DNA from: Methanobrevibacter sp. TLL-48-HuF1
GTDB taxonomy: Archaea; Methanobacteriota; Methanobacteria; Methanobacteriales; Methanobacteriaceae
Reading direction: 5' to 3'
Length of the DNA stretch: 64,000 nucleotides
NCBI RefSeq assembly: GCF_023617305.1
Contig: NZ_CP081485.1
Coordinates: 589,001 to 653,000 of the forward strand
In this document: one piece after another, positions 1-8,488 of the stretch
Position numbering within the stretch: position 1 is the first letter of the stretch
Layout of the letters: the number at the start of each line of letters is the position of its first letter
Program-made: the position numbers and the translations under genes
The notes under the pieces: model-generated
What the model was told of the DNA's origin: nothing
Seen by the model: only the letters and a program-made list of their open reading frames with translations
Database searches by the model: none

Positions 1-29
1 CAAAAGAAAACAAATACTTAAAATATGCT

Positions 30-117
30 ATGAGATTATATATGCTAAATTTTGTTTTTATAATCCTCAGATTACTAATCAGGTATTTAATGACTTAAAA
101 TAACGATAGAGGAATAA
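30..117 (+). promoter_or_regulatory. Upstream region of the first membrane-protein gene
   Basis: An AT-rich TATA-like stretch (TTATATATG near 36-45) lies well upstream of the start at 121. A GAGGAAT ribosome binding site sits about 5 bases before the ATG. The distance from the TATA-like stretch to the start implies a leader of about 50 bases. Promoter assignment is by pattern only. Confidence 0.35.
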
Positions 118-120
118 ATA

Positions 121-879
121 ATGGCAAACATATTTAATTTATTCAAATTAGATCCCAATAGAAAGTATTTTCCAAAAAAAGAAGATATTAAAAAAAGAGC
201 AATCAAAAGTTATGGAATAATCCTATTTTTAGCAATAGCTACATCTAGTATCACATGGTTAGGATTTTTCTGTTTTCTTTTTTTTGTATTTGGAACATGT
301 GGAGTATGGATTGTGGAGTATTATGGTGACGAATTAGATGAAAAATATGGATTGTACAACTTCACTAATTTCAGAGGATTTTCTCTCCAAATTTTCTCAT
401 TCATGCTTCTAGGAGCATCAACCACATCTTTATCTGTGCTTATGATGTGTTTGTGTGCTGGAGTAAATATTATAAAATCAATTTTATTAGCAATAATATT
501 TGCACTGCCTTTTTTAGGAATAGGGCTTAAATTTAAAACATTTAATGATTCCAGTTTAGAAGAAAATGGAGAAATTGTTTATGATGCAGGCTACGAACCT
601 AACTACTATTGGCCAGTACTGACTATCTGCTGCTATTTAGGATACACACAATGCCTCTACGAAACATCCATAATAAACATGGCAGGATTACTAATATCCA
701 CAACAGCATGTTTCATATGGCTAACATTCCCTGACAAAATCAACAAATATCTGCCATTTGAAAACAGAAGCAAAAAAGGAGAAGCAATATATTTAGCAAT
801 AGCATTAATCATATTCTTCATATTACTCCACCAATTTACTACAATCCCATTTACAGAACTTACAGGAATTACTAATTAA
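121..879 (+). CDS. Polytopic membrane protein, family not recognised
   Basis: 252 residues. Strongly hydrophobic segments at about 33-58, 88-113, 117-137, 165-182, 185-203 and 223-238 suggest five or six membrane helices. The N-terminus (about 30 residues, many lysines) and the loop at 138-160 are hydrophilic. GAGGAATAAATA before the ATG supports the start. A 75-residue membrane protein follows 17 bases later, so the two are probably co-transcribed. I see no catalytic motif and propose no function. Confidence 0.75.
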   Translation: MANIFNLFKLDPNRKYFPKKEDIKKRAIKSYGIILFLAIATSSITWLGFFCFLFFVFGTCGVWIVEYYGDELDEKYGLYNFTNFRGFSLQIFSFMLLGASTTSLSVLMMCLCAGVNIIKSILLAIIFALPFLGIGLKFKTFNDSSLEENGEIVYDAGYEPNYYWPVLTICCYLGYTQCLYETSIINMAGLLISTTACFIWLTFPDKINKYLPFENRSKKGEAIYLAIALIIFFILLHQFTTIPFTELTGITN

Positions 880-896
880 AAAAGGAGAATTAAAAA

Positions 897-1124
897 ATGA
901 ATGCAAAACAAACAATAGCCATTATTATTCCAATAGCTATTTTCATTATTAAAAAATATATCAGTCTTTATATAACTATTCCAGTTTTAATAGCCGGATG
1001 TATCATAACATATTATTTATACGCAAAATCTGATGAAGATAAATACTTAAGAGGTGCTCTTTCACTGTACGGGTTAAATTTCTTCTTTATCATACTTGGT
1101 ATTGTGCTATATTATATACTATAA
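897..1124 (+). CDS. Small membrane protein
   Basis: 75 residues, almost wholly hydrophobic, with helices at about 5-23, 24-42 and 55-75 separated by a short charged stretch (KSDEDKYLR). A clear AAGGAG lies 9 bases before the ATG. It follows the 252-residue membrane protein closely and probably belongs to the same transcript. No family recognised. Confidence 0.65.
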   Translation: MNAKQTIAIIIPIAIFIIKKYISLYITIPVLIAGCIITYYLYAKSDEDKYLRGALSLYGLNFFFIILGIVLYYIL

Positions 1125-1176
1125 AAAGCAATTTACTGAAAAAATTTTTATATATAAAATTAGATATGTAAAAACC

Positions 1177-1815
1177 ATGTTTAAATTTACAAGCAATGAA
1201 GTGAGGGACTTAATAATTTCATTTTTCGTTATCTCACTTTCTTTTTCAATATTGTATACAGGTAGAGATTTCTCTGCAATGTACTTTATATTACCTATTG
1301 TAATGGTAGGTGTAGGTTTAGGATTTATTCTTCATGAACTTGGACATAAATTCAGTGCAATGCATTTTGGTTACTGGTCTGAATATCAGCTCTGGCCAGT
1401 TGGTTTGATTATTGCTTTAGCCAGTTCCTTTTGCGGAATTGTATTTGCAGCTCCAGGAGCAGTTTATACTTATGCAAATTTCTTAGATGACAGAACCAAT
1501 GGTATAATATCTATAGCTGGACCTGTAGTTAATATAGTACTTGCTATTATATTCCTATTAATAGCTGCTGCAGTTTATCCAATGGCATTTTTCAGTCAAA
1601 CAATGCAAATCATATTCCTTGTCTGTTCACTTGGATTTACTATTAACAGCTATTTAGCTACATTTAACTTGATTCCTATTTGGAATTTAGACGGCAGTAA
1701 AGTACTTAGATGGAATGGATTAATCTGGATTGTTACAATTGCTATTTCAGGAATTATGACTTATCTTTCTATGACAGTAGGTGTTGAAGGCATAATAAAG
1801 ATTTTAATAGGATAA
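1177..1815 (+). CDS. M50 site-2-protease-type membrane metalloprotease
   Basis: 212 residues from the ATG at 1177. An upstream start at 1096 would overlap the preceding gene and add a non-conserved, lysine-rich tail. A TATA-like run (TTTTTATATATAAAAT, about 1145-1160) about 20 bases before this ATG suggests leaderless initiation here. HELGH at residues 53-57 is the zinc-binding HExxH of intramembrane S2P proteases. NLDGSK near residue 170 matches the family's second motif with the third zinc ligand. Six or so membrane helices are visible. It presumably cleaves membrane proteins within the bilayer; the substrate is unknown. ycaO starts 6 bases after its stop, so co-transcription is likely. Confidence 0.85.
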   Translation: MFKFTSNEVRDLIISFFVISLSFSILYTGRDFSAMYFILPIVMVGVGLGFILHELGHKFSAMHFGYWSEYQLWPVGLIIALASSFCGIVFAAPGAVYTYANFLDDRTNGIISIAGPVVNIVLAIIFLLIAAAVYPMAFFSQTMQIIFLVCSLGFTINSYLATFNLIPIWNLDGSKVLRWNGLIWIVTIAISGIMTYLSMTVGVEGIIKILIG

Positions 1816-1821
1816 TGGACA

Positions 1822-3021
1822 ATGGAAAATCAAGAAATAACATTTTTTAAAGGGACACACAGGGTAATACCTCCTTCAAAAACAATCAAAAACAATGAAA
1901 GCAAAACAAAAATAGCTGGAATAACTCGTATAACTGAAATAACCCATTTGGACAGAATTGGAATTCCTGTTTTTTCAGCTATCAGACCTACTGCTCAGGA
2001 TGGTGGAATAAGCATATATGGAGGTAAAGGAATTACCCCCGACCATGCTAAAGCTTCAGCTATGATGGAGGGTTTTGAGAGATACTCTGCTGAAAAGCAG
2101 GAAAGTGATGAAACTTTTATTGCAACTTTAAATGAAATAGACGGAAATTATATTGATCCTATTTCTCTAAATTTACCGAAAGATTTCAGCAAAGATTTAC
2201 TTGACACAATGAATTTGGAATGGAGCATGTCAAGAGATCTGATTTCTGGAGAAGATTACTATATTCCATCTAATGCTATATACCACCCTTATGTTCCTGA
2301 AAATAATGTTCAGGGTTTATTTAAAGGAAATACCAATGGATTAGCTTCCGGAAATATTTTAGAAGAAGCTATTTTACACGGGATTTTCGAAGTTATTGAA
2401 AGAGATGCATGGAGTATTTTTGAACTTACCCATAAAAATTCAAAACAAATCGACCTTGAAAGTATTGACAGTGACAGTATTAATCAAATTCTTAATAAAT
2501 ACAAAGAAAATGGAATTAACATTAAGCTAATGGATTTAACTGCAGATGTGGGCGTTCCTACAATAGCTTCATCTGCAGACGATACTGTTTTAAAAGATGC
2601 TGGATTATTGTCTTTAGGTATTGGAACTCATCTCAATCCCGAAATAGCTGTTTTACGTGCCCTTACTGAAGTAGCACAAAGCAGAGCAACACAAATTCAG
2701 GGTGCTCGTGAAGATACTGTAAGAGCTGATTTTGCACGTAAAGCTGGTTATGAGCGTATGAAAAGAATCAACAGCTATTATTTTGAAGACGAAGAAAACA
2801 AAATATCTTTTAGTGATATTGAAGATAAAAGCACCAATTCCATAAATCAGGACATTGAAATTGTTAAAGATGAATTAATGAAAAATGGGCTGGACAAAAT
2901 ATTGTATAGTGATTTAACACGCCCTGAACTTGGAGTAAGTGTGGTCCGCATTGTAATTCCGACAATGGAGCTTTATTCCATAGACAACACCCGTGCCGGA
3001 GACCGCTGCTTAAAATTTTAG
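1822..3021 (+). CDS. ycaO: YcaO-type cyclodehydratase / McrA-glycine thioamidation protein
   Basis: 399 residues. YcaO proteins use ATP to activate a peptide amide. In methanogens YcaO with TfuA converts a glycine of methyl-coenzyme M reductase alpha (McrA) to thioglycine. Visible family motifs are MEGFERYSAE at about 82-91, TNGLASGN at 171-178 and EVIERDAW at 190-197, the glutamate-rich ATP/Mg-binding elements. tfuA begins 6 bases downstream and a LarE-like sulfur transferase overlaps tfuA. This supports a thioamidation role, needing a sulfur donor, rather than azoline formation. No precursor-peptide gene is evident, so a RiPP role is less likely. The link to McrA rests on family knowledge; mcrA is not in the window. 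Confidence 0.9.
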   Translation: MENQEITFFKGTHRVIPPSKTIKNNESKTKIAGITRITEITHLDRIGIPVFSAIRPTAQDGGISIYGGKGITPDHAKASAMMEGFERYSAEKQESDETFIATLNEIDGNYIDPISLNLPKDFSKDLLDTMNLEWSMSRDLISGEDYYIPSNAIYHPYVPENNVQGLFKGNTNGLASGNILEEAILHGIFEVIERDAWSIFELTHKNSKQIDLESIDSDSINQILNKYKENGINIKLMDLTADVGVPTIASSADDTVLKDAGLLSLGIGTHLNPEIAVLRALTEVAQSRATQIQGAREDTVRADFARKAGYERMKRINSYYFEDEENKISFSDIEDKSTNSINQDIEIVKDELMKNGLDKILYSDLTRPELGVSVVRIVIPTMELYSIDNTRAGDRCLKF

Positions 3022-3027
3022 ATTTAT

Positions 3028-3681
3028 ATGGTTAAAATAATAATTTATACCGGATTATCACTTTCCTTTGATGAAGCAAAAGAAATATTGGATAGCCACG
3101 ACGATGTTGAAGTTATCTATAAAAGACCAATCAAACGTGGAGATATCGGACTGGCCATCAATGAACATCCGGACATTATTGGAATAATTGATGGTGTTTT
3201 TCATCAGAATTCTGCAGTTGCACATAGGGAAATCCTAAAAGCAATTGATGAAGGAATAACTGTTGTTGGAGCATCCAGTATGGGGGCTTTAAGAGCTTCC
3301 GAACTGGATACTTTAGGTATGAAAGGAATCGGTTATGTTTATGAACAGTATGCAACAGGTAAAGTAACTTCTGATGATGATGTTGCAGTTATGCTTGACA
3401 GTGAAACTTTAGAGCAATTATCCGAACCTTTAATTAATATGGAATATACATTTACAAAAGCAGTAAAAGAAAATATTATTACTGAAGATGAAAAGGACGA
3501 ATTGCTTTCTATTGCCAAGTCCACATTCTATCCAAAAAGGAATTATGCACAAACATTAAATAGTTCAAAATTAGATGATGATACAAAGGATCAATTAGTT
3601 ACCTTTATTCGTTTTTGCGAGGATATTAAAAAAGAGGATGCAAAATCTTTAATAAGGTATATAACACATGTGATAGAATGA
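3028..3681 (+). CDS. tfuA: TfuA-like protein, partner of YcaO
   Basis: 217 residues with the TfuA core: a Rossmann-like N-terminus and the block GASSMGALRASEL in the first half, followed by an acidic helical C-terminus. TfuA proteins accompany thioamide-forming YcaO enzymes and are thought to help deliver sulfur or position the peptide. It sits 6 bases after ycaO and its stop overlaps the next ATG (ATGA, 3678-3681), so translation of the three genes is likely coupled. Start GTTATATGG-type context has no strong ribosome binding site, which fits internal operon translation. Confidence 0.9.
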   Translation: MVKIIIYTGLSLSFDEAKEILDSHDDVEVIYKRPIKRGDIGLAINEHPDIIGIIDGVFHQNSAVAHREILKAIDEGITVVGASSMGALRASELDTLGMKGIGYVYEQYATGKVTSDDDVAVMLDSETLEQLSEPLINMEYTFTKAVKENIITEDEKDELLSIAKSTFYPKRNYAQTLNSSKLDDDTKDQLVTFIRFCEDIKKEDAKSLIRYITHVIE

Positions 3682-4688
3682 ATCTGGATGAAAAAGTTGA
3701 AAAAGTAAAAAACACACTTAAAAATCGTAAAGTTGCAATAGCTTTTTCCGGAGGTGCAGACAGTACATTACTTGCATATCTTGCATCTGAAGTTAGTGAT
3801 GACCCAATAGCTATAACTATTGATAATCACATATTTCCTACAGGTTTTATCAAACACTGTAAAAAAACAGCTAAAGAATTTGGAATCAGACATCAGATTA
3901 TTGATTTGAATTTCTACGAACATGAAAATTTACTGGCCAATAAATCAGACAGATGTTTTGTATGCAGAGATTTAATGTATGGGAATATTAAAAAGTATGC
4001 TGAAAAAAACGGTTATGAATCTGTTTTAGACGGAAATAATATAAGCGATCTGGTTTTGGACAGGCCAGGAATACTAATTACATATAAAAACAATATTGAA
4101 AGTCCTTTTATTCATGCCAAATTAACTTCTAAAGAGATTCATGAATACTTAAACAGACACAGTATTCCATTTTCAAGATCAACTACCTGTCTTGGAACCC
4201 GACTGCCTACCAACACCAGAATGACCAGAGAAAATATTAAACAGATCAGTGACAGTGAAGATTACATCTATAAAAAAACAGAGTGTGAAATCGTCAAAGT
4301 TCGAAATAATAATGGGCTTGCCCTATGTGAAGTTGACAATTTAAATAAAATATCAAATGAAAATACATTAAAAGAAATAAACGCTAAATTAAAATCAATA
4401 GGTTTTAAAAAAGTAGCTTTAAATTTATCAAAAATTGATGATGATGAAAGCATTACTGTTGACTATTCGGAAGGTAGTTTCGAATACCAGCTTCCATATA
4501 CAATAAATATTGAAAATACAAAAAATCAGCTAAAAGATAAAGTAATTTCAAGCGATTCTAAAAAAATAGCTGTCAAAAATCAGATAATCTATGAAAACGG
4601 ATTAATTAAAGGTAATAACTTCCAGTCAGAAGAAGAATGTTTAAATAAGTTTATGGAATTATTGCCAGATATAAGAAGAAATGTATAA
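3678..4688 (+). CDS. larE: LarE-like ATP-dependent sulfur transferase (PP-loop)
   Basis: 336 residues. The PP-loop SGGADS at 24-29 adenylates the substrate, as in LarE and other N-type ATP pyrophosphatases. Cysteines occur at 93 and 96 (RCFVCRD) and 171 (TTCLGTR). The last matches the position of the sacrificial or cluster-binding cysteine in LarE proteins. Residues after about 260 form an extension not usual for LarE (around 270 residues). LarE normally inserts sulfur into the nickel-pincer cofactor, but no larB or larC is nearby. The four-base overlap with tfuA suggests instead that it may supply sulfur to the YcaO-TfuA thioamidation. That is inference; lactate racemase maturation encoded elsewhere remains possible. 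Confidence 0.8.
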   Translation: MNLDEKVEKVKNTLKNRKVAIAFSGGADSTLLAYLASEVSDDPIAITIDNHIFPTGFIKHCKKTAKEFGIRHQIIDLNFYEHENLLANKSDRCFVCRDLMYGNIKKYAEKNGYESVLDGNNISDLVLDRPGILITYKNNIESPFIHAKLTSKEIHEYLNRHSIPFSRSTTCLGTRLPTNTRMTRENIKQISDSEDYIYKKTECEIVKVRNNNGLALCEVDNLNKISNENTLKEINAKLKSIGFKKVALNLSKIDDDESITVDYSEGSFEYQLPYTINIENTKNQLKDKVISSDSKKIAVKNQIIYENGLIKGNNFQSEEECLNKFMELLPDIRRNV

Positions 4689-4691
4689 AAC

Positions 4692-5156
4692 TTATTTGTT
4701 TTTCATTTCTTCATATTTTTTTAAAACAATATCAGGCGTTTCTATATTTTTATCAAAACTTTCAGCGAATGTGTAAGTTTTTTCTTCAGGATTATCAGTG
4801 TTTCTAAAGCCCTGAAGAACTAATTGTTTTCCGTCAATTTTAAAGCCAACACCATCAGCTTCAACTTCAATTAAATTAATCTCTATTTCAGATGCATCTT
4901 CAAGTTTTGCATCTGCTTTAACTTCATATTTTAAATTTAAGTTTTTATGAGGCATTAGCTCATTAATAGTTCTTTTTATAACAGATTCAAAAAGTTCTAA
5001 AAATTTTACAACAGGCGGGAAATCATTAGCCCAATAATAAGCAAGTACTGAATTTAAGACAATTTCATGTTCAATATAATCATCTTTAAGTCTTGCTCTA
5101 ACACCAACAGAATTCCCATCTACAATTTTTATTACTAAAACTGGATTAAGAGCCAT
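4692..5156 (-). CDS. Conserved hypothetical protein downstream of a CBS-domain protein
   Basis: 154 residues from the ATG at 5156, which has GGTG three bases upstream. A GTG at 5165 would be an alternative start. The protein is mixed alpha/beta with no membrane segment and no motif I recognise. It has an acidic, lysine-rich C-terminus. It starts about 12 bases after the stop of the four-CBS protein on the same strand, so the two are probably co-transcribed. It converges with the larE-like gene, leaving three bases between stops. Confidence 0.7.
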   Translation of the reverse strand: MALNPVLVIKIVDGNSVGVRARLKDDYIEHEIVLNSVLAYYWANDFPPVVKFLELFESVIKRTINELMPHKNLNLKYEVKADAKLEDASEIEINLIEVEADGVGFKIDGKQLVLQGFRNTDNPEEKTYTFAESFDKNIETPDIVLKKYEEMKNK

Positions 5157-5167
5157 ATACACCACAC

Positions 5168-6007
5168 TTAATCCACTAAAGCTTTAATTAAATCACTAGC
5201 TCTTACAAGACCAATTAAATCTCCTTCTACACCAATAACTGGAATTTGTTCAATATTTAATGTTTTCATTTTTTTAGCACAATCAGATGCTTTAGTTTTG
5301 GAATTAACTACTTCCACTTTATGTGTACCGACATCTTCAACAAGTTTGTCAGTGAATTTTAAACAATTTTTTTCAATATATAAAACAGAAGTACTGTCCC
5401 AAGACCATTTATCTCCTTCAGTTCCCACTGTAGAGCTGTGTTCACTACGTTCTGAAATAATTTCTGATTCTTCAATAAAATCAGTTTCAGTTAAAATACC
5501 TACCAATTTAGCAGAATCATTTAAAGCTAAAACAGATTTAAGACCAAATTGTTTCATGGTTTCAAATGCAACATTTAATGGAGTTTTATACCAGGTTGTT
5601 GGAACTGTAGTAATCATAAAATTCTCAACAGGATCGTCACTTTCAAGTTTAATTAATGCATTAGCTACTAAATCAAATGAAGTGATAATACCTACCAAAT
5701 TACCATTATCATCAACAACAGGAACTCTTCTAACATTATTATCAATCATTTTTTTAGCTACATCCGCAACATCATCATCAGGACTTGCAGTAACTAAATC
5801 AGTACTCATTAAAATAGCTATTTGTTCTTCATCAGGATTAACAATTAAGTCTGAACGAGTTATTAAGCCTACTAATTGTTTAGTGTCACCTTTAACAACA
5901 GGAAGAACCGCTTTATCTTCTTTCCTCATTAAGTCTAAAACTTTCTCACGGTTTCCAGGAACTGAAACACTAACAACATTTTTAGACATGGCTCTTTTTA
6001 CTAACAT
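5168..6007 (-). CDS. Four-CBS-domain protein
   Basis: 279 residues forming two tandem CBS pairs at about 7-58, 68-118, 128-178 and 218-277. Each repeat carries the typical 'hydrophobic-PV-hydrophobic-D/G-G-LvGiit..DL' pattern (for example GNLVGIITSFDLV and GDLIGLVRASDLI). CBS pairs bind adenosyl ligands such as AMP, ATP or SAM and act as energy or ligand sensors. No catalytic domain is attached, so it is probably a stand-alone regulator. GGTG lies upstream of the ATG. A universal stress protein lies just upstream on the same strand, a common pairing for nucleotide-sensing proteins. Confidence 0.88.
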   Translation of the reverse strand: MLVKRAMSKNVVSVSVPGNREKVLDLMRKEDKAVLPVVKGDTKQLVGLITRSDLIVNPDEEQIAILMSTDLVTASPDDDVADVAKKMIDNNVRRVPVVDDNGNLVGIITSFDLVANALIKLESDDPVENFMITTVPTTWYKTPLNVAFETMKQFGLKSVLALNDSAKLVGILTETDFIEESEIISERSEHSSTVGTEGDKWSWDSTSVLYIEKNCLKFTDKLVEDVGTHKVEVVNSKTKASDCAKKMKTLNIEQIPVIGVEGDLIGLVRASDLIKALVD

Positions 6008-6062
6008 GATTAAACACCTTAAAATAGTTTATTAAAAATATAAAAAAGGAAATGTTGAAAAA

Positions 6063-6488
6063 TTAGTGGATAACCAATACTGCACATTTAGCAGCATTAA
6101 CTACTTTTTCAGCAACACTACCCATTATAAATCTGTCAAATCCGGATTTACCAGAACTACCAATAACAATTAAATCAATGTCCTCTTCTTTAGCTACTTC
6201 CAAGATAGTTTTAGCTGGTGAACCTTCCTTAATAATTCCATGGAATGTTATGCCAGAAGTTTCATCCATTTCTTCAAATTCTTTTATATTATCTTCAGAA
6301 CGTTGCCTAAGTAATTGGTTTAATTGATATACTTCATCATCTAATGGAAGCCCATTAACAAAATTATTTTCAGTAACACTAAGTGCATAAATATCAGCAC
6401 CAGTAGTTTTAGCTAAAAATAATGCATGTTTTTCAGCTTTTTGAGCAAATTCTGACCCATCAGTTGGGACTAATATTTTTTTGTACAT
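6063..6488 (-). CDS. Universal stress protein (UspA family)
   Basis: 141 residues from the ATG at 6488, preceded by GGGAGATGG. A TTG five codons earlier is possible but poorer. The N-terminal beta strand ILVPTDGSEFA and the C-terminal ATP-binding pattern GSSGKSGFDRFIMGS (G-x2-G-x9-GS type) show it belongs to the ATP-binding USP branch. USPs form dimers and modulate stress responses; the partner is unknown. It lies directly upstream of the four-CBS protein, about 55 bases apart on the same strand. Confidence 0.92.
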   Translation of the reverse strand: MYKKILVPTDGSEFAQKAEKHALFLAKTTGADIYALSVTENNFVNGLPLDDEVYQLNQLLRQRSEDNIKEFEEMDETSGITFHGIIKEGSPAKTILEVAKEEDIDLIVIGSSGKSGFDRFIMGSVAEKVVNAAKCAVLVIH

Positions 6489-6527
6489 GTTTCCATCTCC
6501 CAAAGTAATTTGACTTTATGTTTTATA

Positions 6528-7685
6528 TCAAACATTTTTAATATGAATATTTCTGTTCATAATATATAATATATTTTTCGTTTCACAACGATTTATAATA
6601 TTCAAATAAGGATTTTTTGAATATTTTTTAGAAATAAATAAATTTGCATCTTGATTAACATCAATAATCGGCTTTTCAATATATCGATTAATCTCAAAAT
6701 TGCAGATGTTAGTTGTTGCCGTTTTCAATAAATCCTTAGGATTCAAGTAATTCCTGTAATAAACAGACATTATTTTCAAGCTAAATTCCAGTTCCCTAAG
6801 CAAATTTGGTGAATTCAACATCAGATTGTCACTACCTAACAGAGGTTTAATTCCTTTAGAAAATATTTCATTTAAAGGAACCACACCAACGTTCAAAGTG
6901 GCATTAGCTCTTGGACAGACTACAACATTTGAATTTTTAATTAATTCCAAATCATTATTTCTCGGATTTGTACAATGAACCAACTGATTAAAACCGGCAT
7001 CTACTCCCCGTTGGATTTCTGTTTTATTGAAATCTCTTAAAGAATCATCCTGAAGATGCATGGATTCAGCTACATGGATTGAAGATATTTTACCTGCTTT
7101 TCTGCATCTGGATACTATCAAACTAGCTACTTCATCACTAATTTCGCCAAATCCACTTAATGCAATTCCATCAGCTAATTTTAAAAGTTTACGAATAGCT
7201 ATTTTAACCTTTCTCAAATCAGGATCATCACCATAGAAACTATCATCACGTCCAAGGATAATTGGAGTTACAGGCAAATCTTCAGAAGCCTTTCTTAAAA
7301 GCTCAACACCTTTAATTCCTCCTTCTCTGTAATCAATGAAATGAGTCGTTCCTGATTCAAACATATCCCTCATTGACTTTTTCATAGCTTCAATTATTTC
7401 CCCATCTTCAGCATTAGCTAATGCCTTATGTTTAACACCCTCTGGAGGTTTAACCATTTCTCCCAATGACAATCCATAACCTTCATCTTTAATTATGGAA
7501 TCTCCAATATGAGTATGGCCATTTAAGAAAGTCGGACAAATAATTGAATCTGCAGCATCTATAATTTTACCTTCACGGACATCTTTAGCAATTTCTATGA
7601 TTTTACCATCATCAATAACAATATTTTCACGAACTGGAGTCAAATCTTGTCCTTTTAATACAATTCCATCTTTAATTGTCAACAT
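6528..7685 (-). CDS. Amidohydrolase (cytosine deaminase / chlorohydrolase-like)
   Basis: 385 residues. The N-terminal small beta domain is followed by the metal-binding HxH (NGHTHIGDS, H57 and H59) of the metal-dependent amidohydrolase barrel. IHVAES (about residue 200) gives the next metal histidine, and LLGSDN near 285 gives the catalytic aspartate. These fit the deaminase branch acting on nucleobases or nucleosides. The substrate cannot be read from sequence; deamination of an adenosine derivative or a pterin/guanine-like compound are options. It is monocistronic, with an AT-rich region on both sides. Confidence 0.82.
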   Translation of the reverse strand: MLTIKDGIVLKGQDLTPVRENIVIDDGKIIEIAKDVREGKIIDAADSIICPTFLNGHTHIGDSIIKDEGYGLSLGEMVKPPEGVKHKALANAEDGEIIEAMKKSMRDMFESGTTHFIDYREGGIKGVELLRKASEDLPVTPIILGRDDSFYGDDPDLRKVKIAIRKLLKLADGIALSGFGEISDEVASLIVSRCRKAGKISSIHVAESMHLQDDSLRDFNKTEIQRGVDAGFNQLVHCTNPRNNDLELIKNSNVVVCPRANATLNVGVVPLNEIFSKGIKPLLGSDNLMLNSPNLLRELEFSLKIMSVYYRNYLNPKDLLKTATTNICNFEINRYIEKPIIDVNQDANLFISKKYSKNPYLNIINRCETKNILYIMNRNIHIKNV

Positions 7686-7892
7686 TAAAAAAAAGTTTTC
7701 TAATTTGTTTTATATATACATTACTTATTGAATGGAAACTTTTATAAAAATACAATAAGATATATTACTTTGGCAAAGGGCTATATTTTAATTAATATAA
7801 ATACAACCTCAATTAACTTCAAAAAAGAAATTAGAACACTTTTTATACCTCCCAAAATATGGCCTTTATGCCTTTCTTTAAGCATAATAGGA

Positions 7893-8486
7893 ATGATTAC
7901 TATTAACTCACAAGAAATAAGATATTTTTACAGAAATATTATAAAATCTGGAAATGTATATAGAATAAAATATAATAACAAAGACTATGGTGAGTTTAAA
8001 AAGTTATCTGATGCTTTATATGAAAGAGATGCTCTTTTTTACTGTAATTTTGATTATGATTTGCTTGTTGAATCAGATTTGGAAAATAAATACGAAAATA
8101 TGAAATTACCTCCATTTCCTGAAAAAAGACCAAAAGGCAGGATAAAAGGAAGCAAAATAAATAAAGAGGAAAGAGAAGGTAAAATTCATTTTGACCATAA
8201 AAAACGGGAATTTTTTGTACAGAAAGGAAAAACTGTTTTTGGATACTATAAAAGTATGACTGAAGCTTACTACTATAAAAAAAAGCTGATGGATAATAAC
8301 TGGGATATGAATGCTTTAAAAACAAAGATCACATTAAGAATAGATATTAATAAAAAATTAGATTTGAATAAAGAATATCCTGTTAAATTAAATTACTGTC
8401 CCAAATGTAGGCGTAAATTAAAAAATAAAGAAAAAGAATGTCCATATTGTGGAATAGACATTAAAGATTATTTATATAATAATTAA
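7893..8486 (+). CDS. Zinc-ribbon protein, conserved hypothetical
   Basis: 197 residues from the ATG at 7893, preceded by ATAGGA. The frame is open back to 7728, but those 55 residues look like translated intergenic DNA. The C-terminus carries a zinc ribbon, CPKCRRKLKNKEKECPYCG (CxxC-x10-CxxC). The N-terminal half has two short repeats with similar wording (YRIKYNNKDYGEFKKLSDA and FFVQKGKTVFGYYKSMTEA), which suggests a duplicated small domain of the AP2-like kind. That is a tentative reading. It may bind nucleic acid. It converges with carB. Confidence 0.65.
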   Translation: MITINSQEIRYFYRNIIKSGNVYRIKYNNKDYGEFKKLSDALYERDALFYCNFDYDLLVESDLENKYENMKLPPFPEKRPKGRIKGSKINKEEREGKIHFDHKKREFFVQKGKTVFGYYKSMTEAYYYKKKLMDNNWDMNALKTKITLRIDINKKLDLNKEYPVKLNYCPKCRRKLKNKEKECPYCGIDIKDYLYNN

Positions 8487-8488
8487 TC

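Noticed and set aside
1822-4688. YcaO-TfuA as a peptide natural-product (RiPP) cluster
   Set aside because: No precursor peptide, transporter or tailoring enzyme is nearby, and YcaO-TfuA pairs are standard for McrA thioamidation in methanogens.
5298-6035. Long plus-strand frame of 245 codons opposite the CBS-domain gene
   Set aside because: The minus-strand protein has four clear CBS repeats. The opposite frame is a serine/threonine-rich shadow without a ribosome binding site.
7728-7892. N-terminal extension of the zinc-ribbon protein
   Set aside because: The extra 55 residues read like translated intergenic DNA, and a better start with ATAGGA lies at 7893.
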